Assembly: GCA_900696525.1 (NCBI GenBank)
Contig: CAADGL010000007.1
Span: forward strand, 248,001 to 312,000
Direction of reading: 5' to 3'
DNA length: 64,000 nt
From: an uncultured Planctomycetota bacterium
Lineage (GTDB): Bacteria; Planctomycetota; Phycisphaerae; UBA1845; Fen-1342
Made by a program: the position numbers and the translations under genes. Below are positions 32,306 to 41,603 of the stretch, piece by piece; the stretch's first letter is position 1; every line of letters starts with the position of its first letter. The notes below the pieces were generated by a model that saw only the letters and a list, made by a program, of their open reading frames with translations, searched no databases and was not told the DNA's origin.

Positions 32306-33139
32306 ATGCTGATCCGCCTGGCCCACAGTCCGGACCCCGACGACGCGTTCATGTTCTACGGGCTGTCGAGCGGCGGCGTCGATCCAGGGCCGTACCAGTT
32401 CGAGCACATCCTGGAGGACATCCAGACGCTGAACGAGCGCGCCAGGCGCGGACAATACGAAGTGTCCGCCATCAGCATCCACGCGTATCCGTACGTCGCC
32501 GCGCGCTACGCGCTCTGCTCGTGCGGGTCGAGCATGGGCGACAACTACGGCCCGATGGTCATCGCCCGCACGCCGCTTGCCGTCGAGCAGCTCGCGGGCA
32601 AGATGATCGCCGTCCCCGGGCTGATGACCACGGCGTTCCTGGGCCTGAGCCTGCTGCTGGGCAAGGACCGCTTCACGCCGCGCGTCGTCATGTTCGACCA
32701 GATTCCCGACGCCGTGGCGCGGGGCGAGTACGACGCCGGGCTGATCATTCACGAAGGGCAGCTCACCTACGAGCGGCTCGGGCTGCACCTGGTCGTGGAC
32801 CTGGGCCGGTGGTGGATGCAGCGCACCGGGCTGCCGCTGCCCCTGGGCGGAAACGTCATCCGCCGTGACCTGGGCCGCGAGACCTGCGACGACCTGCATC
32901 GGATCATGCGCGCCAGCATCCGCTACAGCCTCGATCATCGCGAGGAGGCGGTCGCGTATGCGCTGCGCTTCGGCCGCGGGCTCGACCAGGCCCTGGCCGA
33001 CCGTTTCGTCGGCATGTACGTGAACGAGTGGACGCTCGACTATGGCGAGCGCGGCCGCGAGGCGGTCAGGCGGCTGCTGCGCGAAGGCGCCGCCGCCGGG
33101 CTCACCCCCGACCCGGGCCAGATCGAGTTTCTCGGCTAG
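32306..33139 (+). CDS. mqnD: 1,4-dihydroxy-6-naphthoate synthase family protein (MqnD)
   Basis: MqnD acts late in the futalosine route to menaquinone, converting cyclic dehypoxanthine futalosine to dihydroxynaphthoate. The protein of about 277 residues has a periplasmic-binding-protein-like fold. It begins with LIRLAHSPDPDDAFMFYGLS, then YEVSAISIHAYPYVAARYAL, SMGDNYGPMVIARTPLAVEQ and the central catalytic region VARGEYDAGLIIHEGQLTYE. I start at 32306, where homology begins. A GTG at 32237 is also possible, and TAGAAT at 32223-32228 could be a -10 element placing the transcript start at about that GTG. Other mqn genes are not visible in the window. Confidence 0.88.
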   Translation: MLIRLAHSPDPDDAFMFYGLSSGGVDPGPYQFEHILEDIQTLNERARRGQYEVSAISIHAYPYVAARYALCSCGSSMGDNYGPMVIARTPLAVEQLAGKMIAVPGLMTTAFLGLSLLLGKDRFTPRVVMFDQIPDAVARGEYDAGLIIHEGQLTYERLGLHLVVDLGRWWMQRTGLPLPLGGNVIRRDLGRETCDDLHRIMRASIRYSLDHREEAVAYALRFGRGLDQALADRFVGMYVNEWTLDYGERGREAVRRLLREGAAAGLTPDPGQIEFLG

Positions 33140-33156
33140 GCAGGCGAGGAGCGAAC

Positions 33157-34182
33157 GTGCGCGTGCGATCGACCCCTGATGCGTATCCTCCGGCCGGGGC
33201 GCGAACCAGCGCCGGCGCCTGCGTTCGGACCGCCGGCCCGGCCTGCATCGGTCTCGCCCTGCTGGCGGCGGCGGCCCTGGTCTCTTCCTGCGCCCCGCTG
33301 CTGCCGCTCCTGCCGCCGCATGACCCCCTGCCCGGCGACTTCACGATCGTCGCCCTGCCGGACACGCAGTACTACTCGGCGGGCCGGCCGGAGATCTTCA
33401 TGGCCCAGACGCGCTTCATCGTCGAGCAGCGCGAGGCGCTCAACATCGTCGCCGTGCTGCACCTCGGCGACATCGTCGACAACGCAGCGGACGAGCGGCA
33501 ATGGCAGAATGCGGCGGCGGCGCTGGCGGTGCTGGACGAGCCCGGCGACCTGCCCTACGGGCTGTGCGTCGGCAACCACGACGAACACCCGAGCAAGTCG
33601 CCGATCGGCACCGCCGTGTTCAACCGCTACTTCCCCGCGTCCCGCTACGAGGGCGTGGCGGGCTGGTACGGCGGCCACTTCGGCGACGACAACGACAACC
33701 ACTACATCCTGTTCTCGGGCGGCGGGGTTGACTTCGTGGCGGTGATGATGGAGTTCGAGGTTGGTGGGAACGCAGACGTGATCGCCTGGGCCGACGGCGT
33801 GCTCAAGCAGCACGCCGACCGCAAGGCGATCATCTGCACGCACTACCTGATGCGGCCGTTCTTCCTCGACAGCGCGTTCTCCCGTCAGGGCCGCGCGATC
33901 TACGAAGGGCTGAAGGGCAACTCCAACCTGCTGCTGATGATGGGCGGGCATTTCTGCGGCTTCGGGCGGCGCAGCGACGTGTTCGAGGGCCGCACCGTGC
34001 ACGCATTCCTCGCCGACTTCCAGTGCGCTCCGCAGGGCGGCGACGGCTGGCTGCGGCTGCTGCGCATCAGCCCGGCCCGCCGCCAGATCCGCGTGCAGAC
34101 CTACTCGCCGACGCGCGACGAGTACCTGCGCGACTTCGAGAACGAGTTCGTCTGGACCGTGGATTTCGGCCCGACCGACTGA
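33157..34182 (+). CDS. Lipoprotein calcineurin-like phosphoesterase
   Basis: This is a 341-residue metallophosphoesterase. The GTG at 33157 has AGGAG 5 bases upstream and lies 17 bp after mqnD. After a long basic N-terminus, a signal ends in the lipobox LVSSC (C45). The catalytic domain has metal-binding motifs ALPDTQYYS (Asp; Gln replaces the usual His), HLGDIVDN (GDxxD), VGNHDEHP (GNHD), ICTHY (His) and GGHFCGFGR (GGH). It resembles the exported phosphoesterases common in planctomycetes that hydrolyse a phosphomonoester or diester. The substrate cannot be read from the sequence. Confidence 0.9.
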   Translation: MRVRSTPDAYPPAGARTSAGACVRTAGPACIGLALLAAAALVSSCAPLLPLLPPHDPLPGDFTIVALPDTQYYSAGRPEIFMAQTRFIVEQREALNIVAVLHLGDIVDNAADERQWQNAAAALAVLDEPGDLPYGLCVGNHDEHPSKSPIGTAVFNRYFPASRYEGVAGWYGGHFGDDNDNHYILFSGGGVDFVAVMMEFEVGGNADVIAWADGVLKQHADRKAIICTHYLMRPFFLDSAFSRQGRAIYEGLKGNSNLLLMMGGHFCGFGRRSDVFEGRTVHAFLADFQCAPQGGDGWLRLLRISPARRQIRVQTYSPTRDEYLRDFENEFVWTVDFGPTD

Positions 34183-34350
34183 TTGCACCGGCCCTCGCTC
34201 GCCGAAGCCCGGCTCCGGGCGCCTGCTGAACTCATCGGTCCCGGTCCGCTCGCTACCTCTCGCCCTTTAACGCTAACATCACGCCACCAGAGGCGGACCG
34301 CGACGGCCGGCCTCCATGGTTTGTTCGTTCTCGTACCTCAGGAGACGCCG

Positions 34351-35370
<1,020 letters not shown>

Positions 35371-35398
35371 ACCGACCGCGGAACGTTCGCAGCGCGGC

Positions 35399-35968
35399 TC
35401 AATCCCCCTCGTGCGTGAACCGGTATTCATCGAACAGCCGCGGGCCGCCGGGGGTTTCCAGTTGTGCCCTGAGAATGTACCGGCCCGGCGCCAGCGTCCC
35501 GTGCTCGAGCTGCAACGGAAAATCGTGAAACCGCGTCAGACGGTCCCAGTAGCGGCGCATGTCGTCCGGCGTGCGGATCTCCACCCGCCACATCGCCAGT
35601 CGCATGCCGGCACGATCGCCGCTCGCGGGCCGGACCTGGTGCAGCTCGAAGATGAATACGCCAGCCGACTTCACCAGGTCGCCGAGCTCGTCGCGCGCCG
35701 CCAGGATCACCTCGATGCCGTTGGCCCGCTCCGCTCCGTCCAGCCGCGCCGGCTTCGTCAGGTAGCGCTGGATCTCGATCTCGCGCGGCATCACCAGCTC
35801 GAGATACGCCGCCGCGTCGGGCGCGTCCGCGCTGAGCGGCTGTCTGGCGCAGCTCGCGCCCAGGCTCGCCAGCGCCGCAAGCAACGACCAGGCCGCTCGC
35901 GTCCCGTGCGCCGGTTGATGTCGCGCGTCCGAACGCATCGTCCCTCGTGCCTCCGGGAGTTCCCTCAT
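35399..35968 (-). CDS. Probable lipoprotein of unknown function
   Basis: This protein has about 189 residues and its ATG (35968) overlaps the stop of the esterase gene (ATGA), indicating coupling. An alternative start at 35938 (MRSDARHQ) would leave a compact signal ending in SLGASC, a weak lipobox. The mature part is beta-rich with VMPREIEIQRYLTKPARLDG and ANGIEVILAARDELGDLVKS, and ends APGRYILRAQLETPGGPRLF. This resembles small beta-sandwich domains in exported proteins. No enzyme motif is visible. Its role is probably in the envelope alongside the esterase. Confidence 0.75.
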   Translation of the reverse strand: MRELPEARGTMRSDARHQPAHGTRAAWSLLAALASLGASCARQPLSADAPDAAAYLELVMPREIEIQRYLTKPARLDGAERANGIEVILAARDELGDLVKSAGVFIFELHQVRPASGDRAGMRLAMWRVEIRTPDDMRRYWDRLTRFHDFPLQLEHGTLAPGRYILRAQLETPGGPRLFDEYRFTHEGD

Positions 35969-36813
35969 GGGCCGGCCGGACGCGACGCCGGCGCCGGCGG
36001 TCGCAGCTCCGGATCCAGCGCCCGCCGCTGCGCCAGCAGCCACTGCCAGAACGCCGGGTCACGGTATACGCGGTCCCAGACGGCGTGGTCGCCATCGGCG
36101 AACTCGGTGTATCTCGGGTTTCCTCCGGCGCGGCGGATGGCGTCGATGAGCTCGCGCGAGCGCTCGACGGGAACGCTCTGGTCGCGCGCCCCGTGGAAGC
36201 ACCAGGTGGGCACGGTGGCCAGGTGCGGCGCCAGCTTCTCGGCCAGGCCGGTGGGCTCCTGCAACTCGACGAAGCCGCAGATCGGTGCGATGGCGGCGAC
36301 CTGCCGCGGGAAGCGCGCCGCGAAGAACCACGTTCCCGCGCCGCCCAATGAGAGGCCCGTCACGTAGAGCCGCTCAGGATCGAGCCGGTACTCGACGTAC
36401 GTCTGCTCGAGACAGGCCGCGGTCATGCGCGTCATGCGCTCGCTCCACCAGGCGTCGTCCGGGCGGCACTGCGGCATCACGACCACCGCGGGCACCAGGT
36501 CGCGGTGCCGGCGGATCGCCGGACCGAGGCCGATTTCGGTCTGAAGCATGCCGTCGGTCCCGCGCTCGCCGCTCCCGTGCAGGAAGACCACGACCGGCCA
36601 GGCCTTGGCCGGGGTGTACTCGGGCGGAACGTAGACCGTGTAGGCGTAGACCTCTTCATCGAAGCGCACGGTGCGGAAGATGAACCCGGTGGCGTAGCGC
36701 GGCTCGGCGGGCGGCGGGGCCGGCGCGCTGGCGGCGGGCGGCGCACCGGGCGCGGGCTGGGCGTTCTGCTGCGGCATGGCGAGGCTCGCAACGACTACCA
36801 CGGGCCACCACAC
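35965..36813 (-). CDS. Exported esterase/phospholipase (alpha/beta hydrolase)
   Basis: This is a 282-residue secreted hydrolase of the feruloyl esterase/carboxylesterase type. The GTG at 36813 has AGGAG 6 bases upstream. A short hydrophobic start (PVVVVASLAM) and an Ala/Pro-rich linker lead to the domain with oxyanion loop FLHGSGERG (about residue 79). The nucleophile elbow is GLSLGGAG (Ser), the acid is in HGARDQSVPVER (Asp) and the base is in FADGDHAVWD (His), so the full triad is present. It is translationally coupled to the following small lipoprotein gene. The ester substrate is unknown; polysaccharide or lipid esters are plausible. Confidence 0.9.
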   Translation of the reverse strand: MWWPVVVVASLAMPQQNAQPAPGAPPAASAPAPPPAEPRYATGFIFRTVRFDEEVYAYTVYVPPEYTPAKAWPVVVFLHGSGERGTDGMLQTEIGLGPAIRRHRDLVPAVVVMPQCRPDDAWWSERMTRMTAACLEQTYVEYRLDPERLYVTGLSLGGAGTWFFAARFPRQVAAIAPICGFVELQEPTGLAEKLAPHLATVPTWCFHGARDQSVPVERSRELIDAIRRAGGNPRYTEFADGDHAVWDRVYRDPAFWQWLLAQRRALDPELRPPAPASRPAGP

Positions 36814-36842
36814 GCGCTGCTCCTCGCCAGGCCTCGACCGGC

Positions 36843-37703
36843 TCAGCGGCCATCATAGAGCCGATGGCCCAGCATGTCGTCGAGCGCCGGCTCGGCCAGG
36901 ATCTTCTTGACCGTCGTGTCGATATCGTATTCGACGCGGACGAACTCCACCTGCTCGACCGAGCAGCTCAGGGCGGCGGCCACCAGACTGTCGGCGCCGT
37001 TGCCGCTCTCGCGCTCGTGAATGAGCACGTAGCTGGCGCGCGGGTCGCGGTCCCGCGGCTGCCCGACGCTGCCGACGTTGATGATGGCGCGCTCCTCCTC
37101 CACCTCGAAGAATGGCGAGTCCGGCAGCTCCTGCGGCGGATCGAAGTAGGGATCATCCAGGAACACGCCCGGTTGATGCGTGTGGCCCAGGAAGCACAGC
37201 CGCGCCTCCAGCCGCTCGAAGTTCGCCAGCACCTTCTGCGGGTTCGTGAAGACGTCCTCCGGGAAGATGTACTCGTTGATCGGCCGCCGCGGCGACGCGT
37301 GAACGTACAGGATGTCGCGGTCTTTCTTGCGCACCGGCAGCTTGCCGAGGAATTCCCAGCGCTGGTTGCGGCGGGTGACGTCGGCCTCCGACTCGAGCTG
37401 CTGCCGCGTCCAGTAGCAGGCGCGTTCGGCCGCCGTGTTGAAGTTGGCCGGCTCGTAGAGCACGGCGTGGTCGTGGTTGCCCATCAGGCACATCTCGCAG
37501 CGGGTCGCGACCAGGTCGATGCACTCGCGCGGATTCGGCCCGTAGCCCACCACGTCGCCCAGGCAGATGATGCGCGTGACGCCGCGCCGCTCGATATCCG
37601 CCAGCACCGCCTGAAGCGCCTCGAGATTCGAGTGTATGTCGCTGATGATCGCGAACATGCCGTTGTTGATCCGCGCCGCGGCTGTTGATCGGCTCAGGGT
37701 CAT
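36843..37703 (-). CDS. Metallophosphoesterase (YfcE/MJ0936-like)
   Basis: This is a 286-residue cytosolic phosphoesterase with the calcineurin fold. The metal motifs are IISDIHSNLEALQAVL (DxH), CLGDVVGYGPNP (GDxxGYG), MGNHDHAV (GNHD), DILYVHASPR (H) and FLGHTHQPGV (GHTH). These phosphodiesterases act on small substrates or nucleic acid ends. Its first ATG (37703) overlaps the stop of the Trm112-like gene (ATGA). A later ATG at 37658 begins nearer to the conserved strand, so the first 15 residues may not be translated. Confidence 0.93.
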   Translation of the reverse strand: MTLSRSTAAARINNGMFAIISDIHSNLEALQAVLADIERRGVTRIICLGDVVGYGPNPRECIDLVATRCEMCLMGNHDHAVLYEPANFNTAAERACYWTRQQLESEADVTRRNQRWEFLGKLPVRKKDRDILYVHASPRRPINEYIFPEDVFTNPQKVLANFERLEARLCFLGHTHQPGVFLDDPYFDPPQELPDSPFFEVEEERAIINVGSVGQPRDRDPRASYVLIHERESGNGADSLVAAALSCSVEQVEFVRVEYDIDTTVKKILAEPALDDMLGHRLYDGR

Positions 37704-37894
37704 TCCTTCGCGGGCTGCACCGCCGACGGCGGCGCCTCGGCCTCTTCCGGGATCAGCACCGGCCAGCTCATCTCAACCCGGTAGCGGCGGCCGCACCTCG
37801 CGCAGACCAGCCGCTCGTCGGCGACCGCGAGCCTGCCACGGCACTCCGGCGCCGGGCAGGCGAGCAGTTCCAGCAGCTCCGGTGCGATGGCCAT
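37700..37894 (-). CDS. Trm112-like zinc-ribbon protein (UPF0434/YcaR type)
   Basis: This 64-residue protein is of the Trm112 family, small zinc-binding activators of methyltransferases in eukaryotes and of unknown role in most bacteria. It has the typical start LLELLACPAPECRGRL (paired Cys, with two extra residues between them), a second pair CARCGRRYRV and a Pro-rich tail. The ATG at 37894 has GGAAG 9 bases upstream. A long frame upstream exists but runs through a palindromic repeat and is rejected. Its stop overlaps the start of the metallophosphoesterase gene. Confidence 0.85.
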   Translation of the reverse strand: MAIAPELLELLACPAPECRGRLAVADERLVCARCGRRYRVEMSWPVLIPEEAEAPPSAVQPAKE

Positions 37895-38014
37895 CGGACG
37901 CGTCTTCCGTAGATCCGCCGCGTCGCCGCGCGAACCATAGAAGATAGACCAGCCGCCCGGGTAACGCAAACCGTCCTGGCCGCGTGGTACTGGTACAGTT
38001 TGCTCTCTGAAGCC

Positions 38015-38044
38015 GAGCCGCGCCCGTGACGAAGCGGTTGAAAC
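38015..38044 (+). repeat. REP-like motif, copy 2
   Basis: Core GCCGCGCCCGTGACGAAGCG. It forms the left inner arm of the 123-bp palindromic element and matches copies at 9279, 38061 (inverted) and 43511. Confidence 0.55.
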
Positions 38045-38060
38045 GAGAACGTCCGCTGGC

Positions 38061-38090
38061 GCAGCCGCTTCCTCACGGGCGCGGCCCGGT
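38061..38090 (-). repeat. REP-like motif, copy 3 (inverted)
   Basis: On the minus strand the core is GCCGCGCCCGTGAGGAAGCG, facing copy 2 within the 123-bp palindrome. Confidence 0.55.
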
Positions 38091-38245
38091 TCAAACCGTA
38101 CCAGTACCGACCGCGCCACCAGGGGCCGCCGCCGCGACCGGTCGACCCGCCGGCGGCGCGTCGTTTGCGCATCGGCCGGCGTAATTCATGAAGCGCCTTG
38201 CCGGCGCCCGGTATAATGACTCACACGGCCGAAGGGATCTTGCGG

Positions 38246-39178
38246 ATGGGCGCGCGTAACCGGCTGACATGGGCGGGAATCCTGCTATCCGGCGGGCTGG
38301 CCGCGGGCTGCGTGCCCGCCCTGCCACAGCCGCAGGATGCCGACGCGGTCGACGGCCTGCTGTCGAAGCTGATCCTCCAGCCCTACGTCACCTGCGAGCA
38401 GCTCAAGTCGGGCCTGGGGCTCGATTTCCTGCCCGACGTCAGCGACCCGTCGGGGGCCGACCTGCGTTACGAAGAGTCGTGGATCGTCACGCCGGACTAC
38501 GAACTGCTGCGCACCTGGTACCTGCCGACGCGGCTCCAGCGGGGCACGATCGTGCTGTCGATGGGAGCGGCGGGAGACGTGGCCTGCTACCTGTTCATCG
38601 CCAAGCTTCTGGCGGGGAACGGCTGGTCGGTCGTGATGTACGATAACCGCGGGTTCGGTCTGAGCACCGGGTCGCCGTCGCTCAACGCCCTGGGCCCCGA
38701 TCTCGAGCAGGTGGTCGACTGGGCGCGGGCGCGAACCGGCCGCGAGCAGGTGACGGTGCTCGGCATTTCGCTGGGGACGATACCGGCGGTGTCGGTCGCC
38801 GCCCGGCGGCCCGACGCGGTCAATGCCCTGATACTCGATTCCCCTGTAGCGATGGGCGAGGAGATCAAACGCTTCTCCGGCCTGCTCGCGGGCCTGACAC
38901 AGGCGATGCTCGCCTCCATCAACCCCGAGCTGCTTCCCGAGGAGCGCATCCGCGACGTCCGCGCCCCCGTGCTGATCTACCTGCACGAGGACGACATCGT
39001 CACGCCTCCGGCCACGATCGAGACGATCTTCAACAATGCCACCAGCCTCAAGACGCTCATCCGCTTCCCCGGCCTGCCGCACGTGGCCTCGCCCTACTAC
39101 CGCACCGCGCAGTACACCTACTACCTTGAGACCTTCCTGACGCCCATCTGGGACCCGGCGGCGCGCCCGCCGCAATAA
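38246..39178 (+). CDS. Lipoprotein alpha/beta hydrolase
   Basis: This is a 310-residue lipoprotein with a hydrolase fold. From the ATG at 38246 (AGGGA 8 bases upstream) a signal ends in GGLAAGC with the lipidated C22. The domain shows MYDNRGFGLSTGSPSLNALG, the nucleophile elbow GISLGT (S175), the acid in LIYLHEDDIVTPPATIE and the His in FPGLPHVASPYY. An upstream in-frame ATG at 38198 lies above the -10 box TATAAT (38212-38217) and so is outside the likely transcript. It resembles the cinnamoyl-ester hydrolase/dipeptidyl peptidase-like group of hydrolases. Substrate unknown. Confidence 0.9.
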   Translation: MGARNRLTWAGILLSGGLAAGCVPALPQPQDADAVDGLLSKLILQPYVTCEQLKSGLGLDFLPDVSDPSGADLRYEESWIVTPDYELLRTWYLPTRLQRGTIVLSMGAAGDVACYLFIAKLLAGNGWSVVMYDNRGFGLSTGSPSLNALGPDLEQVVDWARARTGREQVTVLGISLGTIPAVSVAARRPDAVNALILDSPVAMGEEIKRFSGLLAGLTQAMLASINPELLPEERIRDVRAPVLIYLHEDDIVTPPATIETIFNNATSLKTLIRFPGLPHVASPYYRTAQYTYYLETFLTPIWDPAARPPQ

Positions 39179-39287
39179 TCGCCCCCACGCGTCTTGTCGC
39201 ACGGCGCGGCCTGCGTCTACATTCTGATCTGGCCGAAATCCGACCCGGTGCACTCCGCACCTCCGCGCGAGAAAGGTGGTCAGCCCC

Positions 39288-41600
39288 ATGCCCGATCCAG
39301 CCCGGACCGACGCCCGGGCCGCCGGCCCGCCGGTCCCCGGCGCACCTTCCACCGGCGCCCCCCGCAATGACGGCCTCCTTCAGCGCCGCTACCGCGAGGT
39401 GACGTTCAGCGCCATCGCCTTCGGCATCCTCTTCGGCGGCATCATGAACGCCGCCATCGCCTACGCCGGGCTCAAGATCGGCTTCACGATCGGCGGCAGC
39501 GCGATAGCGGCGGTCGTGGGCTTCGGCGTGTTGCGTTCGCTGCTGGGGGCGCGCTTTCTGCCGTGGGCGCGCGGGCAACGGCGCGGCTCGATCCTCGAAG
39601 TCAACATCGGGCAAACCATCGCCTCGTCGGTGAATACGACGAACTCCGGCGTGATCTTCACCGTCCCCGTGCTGCTGCTGATTGGTCATCAGCTCAGTTT
39701 CTCGGACGAGAACTTCTGGTGGCTGACGCTGGCCTGCGTCGCCGGCGGCCTGCTCGGCGTGGCCTTCATCATTCCGCTCCGCAAGCAGATGCTCGACATC
39801 GACCGCCTGCGCTTCCCCAGCCCCACCGCCGTCGGGGCCATTCTCAAGTCTCCCGGCGCCGGCGCCGCCAAGAGCGTTGTGCTGCTGGTCGGCGTGTTGC
39901 TCGGCGCGCTCATTTACCTGCCCGCAGGCCTGCCCGGTATCCGCTACCCCGCCGGCCTCGGCGAACTAGACGCCGCCGTCAGGTCCGGCGTTGTGCCGGC
40001 GACCGACGCCGCCCGCACGCGGCTCGTCGCCGAGTGGATCGCCGCCGCCGCCGCGCCTCCGTCCGTCGTGGAGCGCGGGGCGCACGTCGCGGCGGCGCGC
40101 GAGCGCGCGCAGGAGGCCGAGGGCACGCTCGAGGACCTCGGGCCGGCGATCAGCCACGCGGACACGCCGCTGCCGGATGCGCTTTGCGTCGCGGCCTGGG
40201 AGGCGTCGCAGGGCCGCCGCGCCTGGTCGAGCCTGCGCAGCGCCGATTTCGGCTGGGTCCAGCTCCCCCTGCCCGGCTATTCGAGCCTGAACTGGCGCAT
40301 GCCGGCCGAGACCGCGGCCGACGGCCGCCTGACGCGGCGGGTCGACCGCGACGGCGACCAGCGGCCGGACCTGGTGCTCACGGACACGACGGTCGATCTC
40401 GGCCGGCTGCTCGGCCTGCCCGACGCCATGCAACTGGCCTTCGCGATCGCGCCGTTCGCGCTCGGCGCGGGTTACCTGACGGGGCGCGCGGGGCTGATGG
40501 TCCTCGCCGGCGGAATCCTCGCGTACTTCCTCATCAACCCGCTGGCGTACTGGATGGGCTGGACCCCGGCCACGCTCCGCGCCCACGAGGTGCCCGGCTA
40601 CGCGCTCGGCGCCTTTAACCGCCCGCTCGGCATCGGCATGCTCCTCGGCGGAGCGCTGATGGGCGTGATCGCCTCGCTGCCGGCGATCCGCGAAGCGCTC
40701 AAGAGCATTGGCGGCGCGGCGCGCAAAGCCCACGGCGGGCGCGACGAGCTGGGCTTCAAGTCGCTCTTCGGCATCGCGCTGCTCGGCATCGTCCTGCTGC
40801 TGGTCGCGATGGAGTTCGCGGGGCCCGAGGGCGGCGCCGTCGGCAAGGACGGCTGGCTCGCGGGCCTGAGCCCGGCGATCGCCAAAGGCGTCGTCGTGCT
40901 GGTGGCCGTGGCCTGGACGTGGTTCGCGGGCATCATCATCTCGCAGTGCGCCGGCATGACCGACTGGAACCCGATCTCCGGGTTGGCGCTGCTGACGGTC
41001 GTGCTGGTGATGGTGCTCATCGGCAGCACGGACGTGCTGGCCGCGGTCATGATCGGCGCCGCGCTGTGCTGCGCGATCACCCTCGCCTCCGACATGATGG
41101 GCGACCTCAAGACCGGCTACATTGTCGGCGCCCAGCCGCGCCGACAGCAGGTCGCCGAGCTCATCACCGTCCCCTTCGGCCCGATCATCACCATGTCCAC
41201 GCTCGTCCTCATCGCCGCCGTCAACACCAAGGCCACCGGCATACCCATCGGTCCCGGCACCGACACCGTCGCGCCGCAGGCCCAGGCCCTCCAAGTCGTG
41301 ATCCGCGGCGTGCAGGGCGGCGAACTGCCCTACGCCCTGTACGGCCTCGGCGGACTGCTCGGCATCCTGCTCGGGCTCGGAAGCTTTCCGGGGCTGGGCG
41401 TGCTGGTCGGTCTGTCGATCTATCTGCCGGTCATCTACATCTTCACTTACGGCCTCGGCTGCCTGGCCAACATGGCGATCGGAAAGATCAAGGGCCGCGC
41501 CTGGGCCGAGGAGTGGGGCGTGCCGCTGTGCGCCGGGCTGATCGTCGGCGAGGCGATGCTCGCGCTGGTCATCAACGCCATTGTCCTGATTCGAGGCTGA
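39288..41600 (+). CDS. OPT family oligopeptide transporter
   Basis: This is a 770-residue integral membrane transporter of the oligopeptide transporter (OPT/YSL) family, which carries peptides or metal chelates. Typical segments are AFGILFGGIMNAAIAYAGLK, the family stretch EVNIGQTIASSVNTTNSGVI, many hydrophobic helices through the C-terminal two-thirds and CAGMTDWNPISGLALLTVVL. A hydrophilic insert of about 130 residues (about 220-350, Ala/Arg-rich with an acidic patch) sits between helices. The ATG at 39288 has AAGGTGG 8 bases upstream. The next gene begins 3 bp after its stop, so the two form a unit. Confidence 0.92.
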   Translation: MPDPARTDARAAGPPVPGAPSTGAPRNDGLLQRRYREVTFSAIAFGILFGGIMNAAIAYAGLKIGFTIGGSAIAAVVGFGVLRSLLGARFLPWARGQRRGSILEVNIGQTIASSVNTTNSGVIFTVPVLLLIGHQLSFSDENFWWLTLACVAGGLLGVAFIIPLRKQMLDIDRLRFPSPTAVGAILKSPGAGAAKSVVLLVGVLLGALIYLPAGLPGIRYPAGLGELDAAVRSGVVPATDAARTRLVAEWIAAAAAPPSVVERGAHVAAARERAQEAEGTLEDLGPAISHADTPLPDALCVAAWEASQGRRAWSSLRSADFGWVQLPLPGYSSLNWRMPAETAADGRLTRRVDRDGDQRPDLVLTDTTVDLGRLLGLPDAMQLAFAIAPFALGAGYLTGRAGLMVLAGGILAYFLINPLAYWMGWTPATLRAHEVPGYALGAFNRPLGIGMLLGGALMGVIASLPAIREALKSIGGAARKAHGGRDELGFKSLFGIALLGIVLLLVAMEFAGPEGGAVGKDGWLAGLSPAIAKGVVVLVAVAWTWFAGIIISQCAGMTDWNPISGLALLTVVLVMVLIGSTDVLAAVMIGAALCCAITLASDMMGDLKTGYIVGAQPRRQQVAELITVPFGPIITMSTLVLIAAVNTKATGIPIGPGTDTVAPQAQALQVVIRGVQGGELPYALYGLGGLLGILLGLGSFPGLGVLVGLSIYLPVIYIFTYGLGCLANMAIGKIKGRAWAEEWGVPLCAGLIVGEAMLALVINAIVLIRG

Positions 41601-41603
41601 CTC

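Larger units (their letters stand above)
37986..38108. repeat. 123-bp palindromic element with 17-bp terminal inverted repeats
   Basis: The left end GGTACTGGTACAGTTTG and the reverse complement of the right end (GGTACTGGTACGGTTTG) match at 16 of 17 positions. Inside are two facing copies of the dispersed motif (38015-38044 plus, 38061-38090 minus), so the whole element could form one long hairpin. No target duplication is seen. It may be a REP-pair element or a small nonautonomous mobile element. Confidence 0.6.
37895..38245. other. 351-bp intergenic region between divergent genes
   Basis: No gene is seen here. It holds a large palindromic element (37986-38108) and a perfect -10 box TATAAT at 38212-38217 that would start the lipoprotein hydrolase transcript at about 38224. 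No convincing -35 box is found upstream of it. The rest shows nothing I can identify. Confidence 0.6.

Noticed and set aside
32090-32938. N-terminal extension of the MscS-like protein
   Set aside because: This part is antisense to mqnD. A signal-like helix begins shortly after 32089.
37895-38119. Upstream extension of the Trm112-like protein
   Set aside because: It would read through the 123-bp palindrome. The short ATG at 37894 gives a complete family-sized protein with a ribosome binding site.
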